Source: Lecanosticta acicola | Lineage: Eukaryota; Ascomycota; Dothideomycetes; Mycosphaerellales; Mycosphaerellaceae | DNA length: 64,000 bases | Assembly (NCBI GenBank): GCA_963674455.1 | Contig: CAVMBE010000055.1 | Location: forward strand, 124,001-188,000 | Reading direction: 5' to 3' | Shown here: positions 43,423-53,506 of the stretch, piece after piece | Layout: every line of letters starts with the position of its first letter | Numbering within the stretch: position 1 is the first letter of the stretch | Notes under the pieces: model-generated | Databases searched by the model: none | What the model saw: only the letters and a program-made list of their open reading frames with translations | Told to the model about the DNA's origin: nothing | Position numbers and translations under genes: made by a program

Positions 43423-46400
43423 ATGGCGAGCGCTGACACCGCCCACGTCCACAGCAGGATGCATCATGACGACGACCACGCCAGCGACGACGTCGACTCG
43501 CGCTCCACCTCTCCGCCCAACGGCGGCACCTCGACCCCGCGACCCGATCTCCTCGACAAGCGATTGCCGGGCATCGTGAACTCTTATTTTGCGCAAGTAT
43601 GTGACACCCTACGTCTGCGGAGCAACAGCGCCGCCGTGACTGCAAACTCTGCTGCTGCTGGTGTTGGTGGTGGTGTTGGTGGTGGTGTTGCTGCTGCTGC
43701 CAGCCCCGCACCCGAACCCGACATGATCTCATCCGATGAGAAAGAGCCGTCCGTCGCACCCACCACCGATTCATCTCACGACCAATCTGCACCAGCACAA
43801 ACACAGGTACAGCAACAGCAACAGCAACAGCAACATCTGCAGTTGCAGCAGCAGAACCAGCAGCACCAGCAGCACCAGCAGCACCAGCAGCACCAGCACA
43901 GCCCGACCCACAGTCCGGCAGTTGCAGCTCTCTCGCAGGCCTTGGCAGGAAGCGCGTCTCCGACCACCATGCTGCCGACCGCACCCAACTCGCCGCCCAT
44001 GAGTGGCGCGTCCAGTGCGCAGCAGGTCGAGTCGCCGCCGCTGCCGCCGTCCGAGAAGAAGCAGAAGCAGAAGCATGAGCATGAGCACCAGCACCATCAC
44101 CATCACCAGCACCAGCACCACCCCGACCTCCTCTCCCATTCCACCACCGTCACCGATCCCCGGCAGCAGGCTGCTACCTACCCTACCCCTCCTCTCTCCA
44201 ACTCGTCTTCCTTCCTGGCCATGAACGACGTCGAGGCCGGCTCCGATGGTGCATCTGCCACGCCCTTCTCTCGCAAGCGCTCGTGGGGCGAGAGGAAGAA
44301 GAGTCAGGGCCATGCAAACGTGCCATCCCAGCTTCGCCGCAACACGTTGTCCAGCGCTCTCTCCAACGTCGTCATTACCGAGCCTGCGGTCGCTGCCCAC
44401 ATCTCCAACCCTTCCTTTGAGGCTTCTCAGACCGCTCCCGCAAGCACTTCTGTCCTCGCGCCTTCCTCTTCTCCTCCTCGTTCGCAGGAATGGGAAACCC
44501 AGCTGACTCAGGCTTCCGATTCCCAGAACACCCCTCCGCAGACCCCTCGCTCCGGCTCGCACGCGAGCAGATCGAAAGACGATGACATTCCACACACCGC
44601 CAAGTCGAGCCGATCGGGCTCCGGCGGATCACAGGCCGCGACCGTCGGGCAGCTGCGAGGACAGCTCGAGATATGCGTGGAAGAGGGTCGAGGTCTGAGA
44701 CCTGCTGTGGATCCGTACGTCGTGGCGATATTTCAGCTCAACGAGGATATCTCGGGAGGCCCAAAAGAGGATGAGATGGACACACAGCCGGACAATGCCT
44801 CGCCAGAAGAGAACCTGGCAAAGGGTGTGGCAATGAAGCGTTTGGGGAGCGGACAGGGCACGCCAATGGCGATTCCGGGCCTGCGGAGCCGGCAGACGAG
44901 CTCGACCAACATTGCAGACTTGCGGAGAGGCTCGCATCAGAAGAGCGGACACCAAGAGACGACAGACCCTGTCTGGCGACACAGGGCCACGTTCGATGTG
45001 GTCGGAAGCGACAACGAGCTGGACATATCGGTCTACGATCGGGCAAACAGTGAATGCTTCATCGGTCATGTGAGACTGCCCATCGATCTCAATGACTACG
45101 AGCACCAGCATGAGGAGTGGTTCAAGCTGCAGCCGCGCGAGGGTATCACGGAGACCGTGACTGGCGAGCTCCATCTTCGGCTTGCTTTCCATGCAGCTGG
45201 CAAGAAGACCTTCGGTCCGGACGATTTTGAGATCCTAAAGTTGATTGGAAAGGGCACATTTGGCCAAGTCTTCCAGGTGCGGAAGAAGGACACGAAGCGA
45301 ATCTACGCGATGAAGGTCCTATCGAAGAAGGTCATTGTGCAGAAGAAGGAGATCCAGCACACCATTGGCGAACGAAACATCCTCGTGCGGACGGCAACGA
45401 CAGAGTCGCCTTTCATTGTGGGGTTGAAGTTCTCTTTCCAGACGGCCGCAGACCTCTACCTCGTCACCGACTACATGTCTGGTGGTGAGCTTTTCTGGCA
45501 TCTGCAGAAAGAAGGCCGGTTCGTCGAGGAGCGCGCCAAGTTCTACATCGCAGAGCTCATCCTGGCGCTGCGCCACCTGCATCAGCACGACATCGTATAC
45601 CGCGATCTGAAGCCCGAGAACATCTTACTCGACGCAAATGGACACATTGCACTCTGCGACTTTGGCCTCTCCAAGGCCAACCTGTCCAAGAACGACACGA
45701 CCAACACCTTCTGTGGCACGACGGAATACCTCGCCCCGGAAGTTCTGCTCGATGAGCAAGGATACACCAAGATGGTCGACTTCTGGTCTCTTGGCGTCCT
45801 CGTCTTCGAGATGTGCTGTGGTTGGTCGCCCTTCTACGCCGAGGACACGCAGCAGATGTACAAGAACATTGCGTTTGGCAAAGTACGCTTCCCTCGCGAT
45901 GCGCTCTCTGCCGAGGGTCGCAGCTTCGTCAAGGGACTCCTGAACAGGAATCCTTCGCACCGTCTCGGCGCCAAGGCCGACGCTGAGGAGCTCATGGCGC
46001 ACCCGTTCTTCTCCGACGTCGACTGGAATGCTCTCAGCGAGAAGAAGGTGGCTCCACCGTTCAAGCCGAAGTTGAAGGGCGAGCTGGATACGAGCAATTT
46101 CGACCCCGAGTTCACGAATGCCCTCACGGCTGGCGCAGACTCGTCCTCGCTCAACGCGAGGGCCGCGGCACTTGCCAGTGGAATCGGCACCGATAGCACG
46201 CCCCTCAGCCCGACGATGCAGAACCAGTTCAAGGGGTTCACATTCGTGGATGAGAGCACTCTCGAGCAGCAGTATGCAGACCGCGACTTGGACAGCCCGG
46301 AGATGGGTGGTAGCGCCTCGCGCACTTTCAGCAATCGAGCCGGTGATAGAATGAGCGGGCTCGAGCCTACTGGTGCGACAAGCGCTGATGGCGACTTCAA

Positions 46401-46425
46401 CCATGGCATGCTCGACGATATCTGA
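43423..46425 (+). CDS. sch9: SCH9/AKT-like AGC protein kinase with C2 domain
   Basis: Open for 1000 residues from ATG 43423; the true start may be at 42430 by a long intron. DKRLPGIVNSYF is a family motif near residue 46. A Gln/His tract (about 128-162) and a His tract follow. A C2-type domain lies at about 405-580. The kinase domain begins at DDFEILKLIGKGTFGQVF (598), with YRDLKPENILL, LCDFGLSK, the activation loop NTFCGTTEYLAPE (Thr phosphorylated by PDK1 in relatives), then an AGC tail with the hydrophobic motif FKGFTFVDES near 936, the TORC1 site class. SCH9 couples TORC1 and nutrient sensing to growth, stress resistance and lifespan. Confidence 0.95.
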   Translation: MASADTAHVHSRMHHDDDHASDDVDSRSTSPPNGGTSTPRPDLLDKRLPGIVNSYFAQVCDTLRLRSNSAAVTANSAAAGVGGGVGGGVAAAASPAPEPDMISSDEKEPSVAPTTDSSHDQSAPAQTQVQQQQQQQQHLQLQQQNQQHQQHQQHQQHQHSPTHSPAVAALSQALAGSASPTTMLPTAPNSPPMSGASSAQQVESPPLPPSEKKQKQKHEHEHQHHHHHQHQHHPDLLSHSTTVTDPRQQAATYPTPPLSNSSSFLAMNDVEAGSDGASATPFSRKRSWGERKKSQGHANVPSQLRRNTLSSALSNVVITEPAVAAHISNPSFEASQTAPASTSVLAPSSSPPRSQEWETQLTQASDSQNTPPQTPRSGSHASRSKDDDIPHTAKSSRSGSGGSQAATVGQLRGQLEICVEEGRGLRPAVDPYVVAIFQLNEDISGGPKEDEMDTQPDNASPEENLAKGVAMKRLGSGQGTPMAIPGLRSRQTSSTNIADLRRGSHQKSGHQETTDPVWRHRATFDVVGSDNELDISVYDRANSECFIGHVRLPIDLNDYEHQHEEWFKLQPREGITETVTGELHLRLAFHAAGKKTFGPDDFEILKLIGKGTFGQVFQVRKKDTKRIYAMKVLSKKVIVQKKEIQHTIGERNILVRTATTESPFIVGLKFSFQTAADLYLVTDYMSGGELFWHLQKEGRFVEERAKFYIAELILALRHLHQHDIVYRDLKPENILLDANGHIALCDFGLSKANLSKNDTTNTFCGTTEYLAPEVLLDEQGYTKMVDFWSLGVLVFEMCCGWSPFYAEDTQQMYKNIAFGKVRFPRDALSAEGRSFVKGLLNRNPSHRLGAKADAEELMAHPFFSDVDWNALSEKKVAPPFKPKLKGELDTSNFDPEFTNALTAGADSSSLNARAAALASGIGTDSTPLSPTMQNQFKGFTFVDESTLEQQYADRDLDSPEMGGSASRTFSNRAGDRMSGLEPTGATSADGDFNHGMLDDI
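43806..43908 (+). repeat. CAG/CAC tract coding for Gln/His
   Basis: Imperfect CAG and CAC codons coding for a Gln stretch with interspersed His in SCH9. Likely length-variable. Confidence 0.8.
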
Positions 46426-47573
46426 GTAAGCCGCTACATGAACGAGAAACGATAATACGACCCGCAATTGGGAGGCGTCCACGAAAGCGAGCGCTGGAGG
46501 TTCGCAATACTTGACGCTACAGCGACTAAAGGAAACGACGCATGCGAGGACGCTCGCGCTGCAATGGCCTTTGACGCTCCTCTCGTAAGGTGAGGGAGGA
46601 GGCGTTCGCTCTGTAAAGACTGTACAGAATTGAGCAAGCGGCATGATTCGGCTTTCGACTTTTGATTTTTCGCAACCACGGATTACGAAAGAGCAGCGAA
46701 TTGATCCAAGCACAGCGTATACGCAACGAGGGGTCGTCAAACCTCCATGGCACTACTGCACGAGCATTGGGCAACGGCGTTTGTTGCTTGGTAATGTGGG
46801 CTTTGTCTTTTTTTTTTTTCAAAGCGGCAGGAAATTGCAGTCGCGAATTGATGGCTTATGGGCGGCAGAACCTCCTTGTTCAGCATGATTACCCCCTCTT
46901 TTTGCTGCCTTTTCTTCATGGCAGGTAATGTGCGGCAAACGATGCTTCGAGACGTGTGTTGTTTTGGTTTGGTTTTTGGGAGGATGGCCCCACAGCCTTT
47001 GCCCGGTAGCGGGAGCACAGCGTAGCCCGGCGACGTGTCTATATGGTATTAGCGGCTAGCGCTCAAAAATGTGAATGCGGTTGAATTATGTGCACAGTGA
47101 GTAGACTTTCTTTTCCCCTTTTTCCTTTCTTTCTGCTTCTGCATGTGGATGCACGTGATTAGTGTAGTTGTCATTTGTTGGTTCATAAGTGAGTTTTCAT
47201 GAAGTGCAGATTTGCTAGATAGCACAAGCCTTCTACCTAGATAGGTACCTTCCTTATAGAGAGGCCTTCCATTGATGGAATTTGCATCAAGGCACTTACT
47301 TACTTGCTTGCGCCTTTGCAACTACCTACATTTTAACTCTTCCCCGGGCAAAATAAACACATAACCAACAACGGATCGCACCTCTGCCGAAATTTTCGCT
47401 CTTTTTTTTAAAAAAAAAAATCGTTCGGAGAAAAGTCTTGCAAGACTCTCTCTCTCTGTGTCGAGAAGAGAACATGTACACACCAAAAAATAAGGTCGCC
47501 ACGAGGACGATGGAAACTGTCAAGTCAGACCAAAGAAATCATCGTGGGGATAGGCTGGTCGGGATTATGGTGT

Positions 47574-47605
<32 letters not shown>

Positions 47606-48834
47606 GATGAATGAAGCAATGGCGAACAACAAGATCCTCCGGAAACACACTTCATCCATGGACTGAACTCCGAAGTATCCAAAACATTCATCAGGGCGAA
47701 AAGATATTTCCACGATTTTGCTTCCGGCTGAATAAAAGATATCCTGCCACAACTCTGCTTCCTACTTTCCCGGCATTGGAAGGAGTCTGGAATGAGGATC
47801 CGAGGGCAGATTTGGAAACATTTCTAGTGGTGCGGGAGGCAAGCAACTACTTAGTAGTTCGGACCAGGTAATTGCCTGAGAGCCGGACACAGACCCGGAG
47901 TATAGTGACGAGAGCAGCGAAGAGGGCGAAGATGATGGTGATTGGTTGCAGTGATGAGGAAGATTGTGAAGACGGGAATGAAGATGACGGGGAGCGCCGG
48001 TATGGATACCAGGGAAGACGTGCCATAGAATGAGCATGTCATGCATGAATTGGAATGCGGCAAAGACAACGGATCGTGACACTTCCTGCGTCTGGTATGG
48101 ACGTTAAAGACATATCGGGAAATTGGTGTCTTGATGTTGATGATAATGCCCTGCCGGAGTTTTGAATACCACAGGGGCGGTCGTATGCAAAAGCTTCAAA
48201 ACTATTTGAAAACTTCGGAGAACGTATTTGGGTCGCTTTGTGAGGTTCGCGCCCAGCTTACATTCACTTCCCCTGCGGGCACGGACATCAGCACGAACGT
48301 CGTCTGCGCAGCTCCTCGACCTCCAAGTACTCCAAACTTCTCTCCAACTCGCATACATCAACGAGAATCTCTACGAGGAGAGCGCGCAATTTGGGACCGC
48401 AACATGGATCCGAGACCAAAAGCTCCCGCTCCAGCACAACGAGCCAGGAAAAATCGGCCTCCGGAAGGTAGCGGCCACCACACTGCCTCATCTGCGGCAG
48501 TGGCACGATACGATAGGAGGCGGAGGAGCAGCAGCGAAAGCGAAAAATGGGGGATTGGCTGTCCACCAAAGTACGGACGGACACATCTGTCGAGGCGAGC
48601 ATGGCATCACCCATACATACCGAGTTCACATGTATGTACGGGGGCTGAGTACACCTTCAACGGCAAGAGGAATTGCGAGAGGTGCGAGGAAGTCCGAAGA
48701 GGGTATGGAGGCTCGCGCGAAGCCTGAGCGTAAGAGGCAGGAAGAGAAGTGTGCTGAGTCGGAATCGAAGGCGTACGGGGGTGCGTAGGAAGCCAAGACA
48801 TCGGGTGAGCTAGGAGGAGGAAGATGGGCGCAAG
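46426..48834. other. gene-poor region 3' of SCH9
   Basis: 2.4 kb. Contains a T/A run near 47403-47420, a GA microsatellite at 47573-47600 and several poly-T runs. A plus frame 48228-48788 of 186 codons has no recognised motif and is not called. Confidence 0.45.
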
Positions 48835-50049
48835 ATGAGAGATTACCAGAAGAGAGAACAGAGACAGAAGGAGAAGAGCCGTTACGAGGCAGCAAAAGCA
48901 GCAAAGCTGGTCCAGTCTCCCACGAAGACCGCGTTCGATCCTGTCCTGGCCCGAGTCGATCTGGAGGACTCCGGATATGGTCGTAGTCTTGCCAGCTTCG
49001 CCAACGACACGTCGTTCACCCTCGCCACATACGCGACGGACCAGTTCGCCTCTCAGAGTGCTAATGTCTTCTCGACGGGCTACGGGCCCGGCCATCAGAC
49101 AGCGGCTAGTCTCGCGCTCGCATTCGCCGCATGTTACCCTGCCAACGCGAAGCCGCGCCCAGATGAGAAGGGAAACATCTTCACCTACGGGAAGGCCCTC
49201 GTCTACTGCCAGACAGATTTCGCCTTCGCCCTTGCGAAGACGGAGGCTCTCGGACAGTAGGCAGACACGCTCGCCGGCTCGAAAGCCAACAGCACCGACG
49301 GCTATGGGTATGGGACTCTCCGCCACCACGCGGATGTCTACATTCTCGCCGCCGCGAATGCCCGTGCCAAGGCGTGGTCGGTTTCCAGCAACAGAAAGGA
49401 TAATGGCCCCTCCGCCTCCAGCAGTGCGTTCGACTGGCCGTGTGCAACCTATCCCTCCTACTCGTCCAATTACCGGTCTCTTTGCTGAAACGAACAAGGC
49501 GTCCCCAACGCGCCTCGGATACGGCCAGAGTGTCTATCGTGACCGCGAATACCGTCGCGTAGCCCCGGAGAGCTACGGCAGTAATGGCTACGGCGGCCGC
49601 ATCGTCGATCAACGCCCGCATCCACCTCAGCGCAGTCACTAAGGCAGTGGCGAAAACCGTGAGCAACCCCTGACGGTTTCGGAGGTAATAGCTACAGCGG
49701 CTACGTTATTGACCAACGTCTCCGCTGGCCTCAGCATGGAACGTACATTGGAGACGACTTTCGTCGAGCAAGCCCCGATGGTTTTGGTGGAAATGGCCAC
49801 GGCGGACGCGTGACCGACTCGTACACGAACGAACGCGGTCGATCGCCTTCAACGCCCCCCCCCCCTGGACGCACTGGCTACCAGACGGAGCATTCTCCTG
49901 CGCGCGGTCGTAGTAGTCGCCGTGGTAGTGGCATTGGAGGATACCCAATGCTTGAGAACTTCGACGGCGGATACAACCGTGGACGGGCCTCTGTCGTGGG
50001 TCTTAAAGGTATGTTCGAGGTTGCTCCAGTGTGCAAGGCTCTAGACTGA
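48835..50049 (+). pseudogene. Ala- and Gly/Tyr-rich frame with internal stop and frameshifts
   Basis: From ATG 48835 the product starts MRDYQKREQRQKEKSRYEAAK. A stretch with small repeats follows (YATDQFASQSANVFSTGYGP, ALVYCQTDFAFALAKTEAL). An in-frame TAG sits at 49258 directly after a CAG. Past it the same frame stays protein-like to 49488 (YGYGTLRHHADVYILAAANA). A Gly/Tyr/Arg-rich continuation occurs in other frames (YGSNGYGGRIVDQRPHP; GNGHGGRVTDSYTNERG) up to 50049. The pattern fits a decayed low-complexity protein gene. Function unknown; it could instead be a gene with unrecognised introns. Confidence 0.4.
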
Positions 50050-50456
50050 CAATAGTAGACACGCTAATGCATCAGCATCCGATCGACAATACTTGATTTC
50101 ACAGAGCGAGACGTCGACCAGGGCCCGTCTCTCAAGACCAAGAAGCCAGTGACTCAAGCTAATGCGACTCCTGGGTTGCTGCGAATCCATCTCTCGCCAT
50201 GAGTTTTCTAGCGAGTGGTTCAGGTTGGTATCTGCTCTTGAGCAGTGTCGTTCTCGCGAAAGAGCCAGGACTCCTGAGGATGGGAGAGCAGACGCGAGTA
50301 TACTTCCTAGAAAGTGGAGCATTACCTCCGTGGCGGCTGATACGAACGCGTTTCCAGTCTTCTCTTTTGTTCTGCTGCTCAATCGGACGCAAAGAAATGA
50401 GACCTCGTAGTGCTTCACGTTGTTGTCTGTCCCTGTAGCTTCACAGCCGTATCTGG

Positions 50457-51990
50457 TCAACTCATTGCCTCGAACACAATCTTCATAACACACCGTGCAC
50501 CCCCAGCAGGCCAGATAACATTCTCCATTTGTAGTCGTGAGTCAGCGGCAGGGAAAAGAGAGCCTCCCAATCAGCCTGTTCGCTCTCGTTGGAATTAAAC
50601 GTAGTCATTCATCATCTCCAGGTCCATAATCCTCATGACACGCCCTCCGCTCTTCGGTAGCACATGTGCCGGTCGCATGACGCCTTGCATCACAAGGATC
50701 CTACCTACTACCCTGCTGTAGTGCACGCACTATGGCTGCGTGGGATCTCACTGGCGACGGAGTCTGGATGATTTGGAGGATGGACCTCATCATTTATACA
50801 CTTCGGCGCCCTTCACGGGCTGTGGCGTGGACGTGTCGTGAGTTTGGAACCTGATGCGGATGTGAATTTGCTGATCAGGGAGATTTTGAAGTTGTTTCTC
50901 TCCTTAGACGACGATTTCGGGTCGCCTTCTGGACGATGGAGTGTAGGTTTTGGCCGTTCTCTGAAGTGGCAATCGAACACTGTCCAACAGAGCCAGTGAA
51001 CTTTCCACCAGTCAGTAAGAACAGCATTGAAAGAATTTGAAATCCCGAGTATACATCGACAACGTTGCTACCTCTCGGCAGTTCATCCCATGCAAAGCCA
51101 TTGACCAAGTGCCGAACATCGGATCCATCCGAGGTAGTCATCTCAATCATGACGTTCACGAAACGTTCGGCTCTCTCAGCGAATTGTAACATGTGCTCAA
51201 ACAAGGCCAGGTCCGTGTCGGATGCCACTTGATATGTAGACTGGGTAGGTAGGGCTGACGGGAGCGCCGCATCGCTCTGTTGCTTCGACATGTTTTGCAA
51301 AACATGGAAAGCTCTCCTCTGTGCAGTAGCCAACCCAGTCAGGGATGCATCGCTCGCAGACGAGCAGAGAAGAACCAACCGTACGAGCCACCTTACCAGG
51401 TTCCAGCTCACAGAACGGATTGTTGGTCATGGCATAGCGCAGAATACGTTCCGCCTGGTTTGTGTGGACGCCTGCCTTGCGTCCAACGTCCTGGACAAAC
51501 ACAGATCGGTCCAGCGGGATGTGCTCAGCCAAAGTGGGATGGTAGATATATCGAAGACTAGAGAGGTCGTGGTACCAGGAGCAAGCGTATGTGCTCAGCC
51601 GAAGGGTAACACACGCTCGCTGGTACGACTCATACGCGTCGTGGGAAGCCAACGCAGGTGCTCCGATGGACCAGTCAAGAGATCATTAAGCTCCTGGGTA
51701 GCTTCTGTAACAATTCCTCTTGCCTTCGAGACCTCAGCGGGTGCATCATTTGGAAACGCCGGAGAGGACTCGACGTCGAATCCAAATCCAAGGTTCTTCT
51801 CTTGGACAAAGTCATTCACTATCTTTGTGTGGTCCGATGTCTTTTTGACCAAGTCTTCAATGATTGTCGCGACGACTGTTTTCGGAGGTAGCAGGAAAAT
51901 GGCGTAAAGGACTGAGCTAGAAGACGTCTGCAAAGTGACCTGCGGTCGCTCTTCTGATCCCTGGCGATGGTAGGTACGTACCCACTGCAT
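50457..51990 (-). pseudogene. O-methyltransferase pseudogene (secondary-metabolite type)
   Basis: Pieces of a plant/fungal-type SAM O-methyltransferase lie in order on the minus strand: GIVTEATQELNDLLTGPSEH, LAEHIPLDRSVFVQDVGRK with RILRYAMTNNPFCE, DVRHLVNGFAWDELPRGSNVVDV (start of the SAM site), CSIATSENGQNLHSIVQ, then in other frames RPEIVV-stop-GEKQL, STPQPVKGAEVY, GSRILVMQGVMRPAHVLPKS, QADWEALFS and CVMKIVFEAMS. One natural intron near 51540-51626 is likely. The Gly-rich SAM loop is lost, there are frameshifts, and a TAA stands where CAA is expected. Relatives methylate polyketides in clusters such as aflatoxin or sterigmatocystin; no such cluster is seen here. Confidence 0.75.
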
Positions 51991-52167
51991 CGGCTACCAC
52001 GTGAGTAGATCGGAGTCGATGGCATCTTGTGGCTCCAACTCCGTTCTCTGAATTCGGGTGCTGTGATTATCACCGTTTCGAAGCGCAGTGACACTTGATA
52101 GGATATCGACCGACAACTTTGCTTTTCGTTGCTTTGTAGAAATCTTGTCCAGACAGACATGGTTTGA

Positions 52168-53199
52168 TCAAGTAGCGTTCGAGGAAATCTCGCCAAGTCC
52201 GCCTATGCTCTTCACCACCTCGTCAAAGTCCACGCCATTCTTCTCGAATTCATGCTGCACCCTCTTCGCGACCTTTTCCTGCCTCTCGATTGTGAAGCCA
52301 CCGTCCGCATCCCGCTCCTCTTCCACAATCTCCGTCCATTTCCAGAACAGGCTCTCCTTGCCCATCGCGGTGAGCGTCTCTTTGAAAGCCACCACCTTCT
52401 TTCTCCTCCCCTCGACCACGTCGTCTGCTCCCTCCCACCTCCACGCGAGCCACCCCGTCCCTTCTTGGAACGCGAGCACCAATTTGTCCAGGTCGTCCAT
52501 CGCGAGCTCTCCCTGCTTTGCCAGAGTATGTGCGTCCAACATCAATTCGAACTCCAGATCCCAGTCCTTATCCATCATCAAGTATCCCGTCTTTCTCATG
52601 AACGCCGGTTCAATGGCCGGGAGAATCCTCGTCTTGAAGAACGGATTCTGCTCGCCTTGCTTTACGCCTTGCACGAGCTCTTCTGCTCCCCAGTGTCTGC
52701 TTACTCGGACGATGATTTCCTCTTTTTGGAACCCTAGATTCCATCGCCATGAGGTCGGATTGGCGGGTTGTTCGGCGAAGAACGTGAGAGGCCAAGGCCC
52801 GATGAAGCGGAAGAGCAGGAAGTCCATGGCGAACATGAGCGTTCGTCGGAGTAGGATTCGGATCTGCTGGCCTCGTGTCGTCGTCTCAGGATTGACCGTG
52901 TATGAGGTGACATAGCCAAGCAGTGTCTGGCCGAGTGCCCAGTACTTGGGCAGAGCAACGTAGATCCGCCATGTTAGCAGTAACGCAATGACTGCATTCA
53001 GAACGACTGGGATGTAGAAGATCTTCCGCTTCTGGTCTGCCGGCAGGCGATCGATGTGTGTGATGTGGACTTTGGCCGGATCAAGTCTGGTCAGGAAAGG
53101 TTCGATCGACGCTGGTGCTTTCGTAAACGGTGCCGGGATTTGAGACGATGATGCCTTCGATGATGTCTGCTTGGGATTCTTGTTGTAGGCCCGCGACAT
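52168..53199 (-). CDS. conserved fungal membrane protein of unknown function
   Basis: Single exon, 343 residues from MSRAYNKNP; the frame extends upstream but that part looks like leader. After a Ser/Pro-rich start (about 60 residues) a hydrophobic segment (IFYIPVVLNAVIALLLTW) and a second (MFAMDFLLFRFIGPWPLTFF) flank a short loop. A soluble C-terminal half of about 190 residues with alternating charges follows. No enzymatic motif is seen. Divergent from the nuclease gene with a 307-bp shared upstream region. Confidence 0.7.
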   Translation of the reverse strand: MSRAYNKNPKQTSSKASSSQIPAPFTKAPASIEPFLTRLDPAKVHITHIDRLPADQKRKIFYIPVVLNAVIALLLTWRIYVALPKYWALGQTLLGYVTSYTVNPETTTRGQQIRILLRRTLMFAMDFLLFRFIGPWPLTFFAEQPANPTSWRWNLGFQKEEIIVRVSRHWGAEELVQGVKQGEQNPFFKTRILPAIEPAFMRKTGYLMMDKDWDLEFELMLDAHTLAKQGELAMDDLDKLVLAFQEGTGWLAWRWEGADDVVEGRRKKVVAFKETLTAMGKESLFWKWTEIVEEERDADGGFTIERQEKVAKRVQHEFEKNGVDFDEVVKSIGGLGEISSNAT

Positions 53200-53506
53200 C
53201 GTGAGGTCTTGACATTGGAATGTTAAGGTAATGTTCGGACGGGAGACGACATGCGAGGGAGGAGCGAAAGCGACGCGTCCCACGTGATGCCATGTGGAGA
53301 AGGCACAAAATTCCGATCGAGTTCGCGACTCTCTTTCGTGACAACCAACACTCCTCCCTTCCTCGCCACACCTCAAGGTGAGAAGAACCAATGTGAAGCA
53401 CGCGAACGGTAAGTGCTAGAAACCACACATTTCTCACTTTCTTGGTTCTCAATTCTGAGTGGCGACTGGCCCATCTCCTTCTGTTCTGACGTTCACATGC
53501 AAAGAC

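Noticed and set aside
43771..44595. 274-codon minus-strand frame with Leu-rich runs
   Set aside because: Antisense of the CAG/CAC tract of SCH9; the Leu runs come from that repeat.
48607..49497. 296-codon minus-strand frame
   Set aside because: Opposite the Ala-rich plus frame, no recognisable domain, and its composition follows that frame's codon bias.
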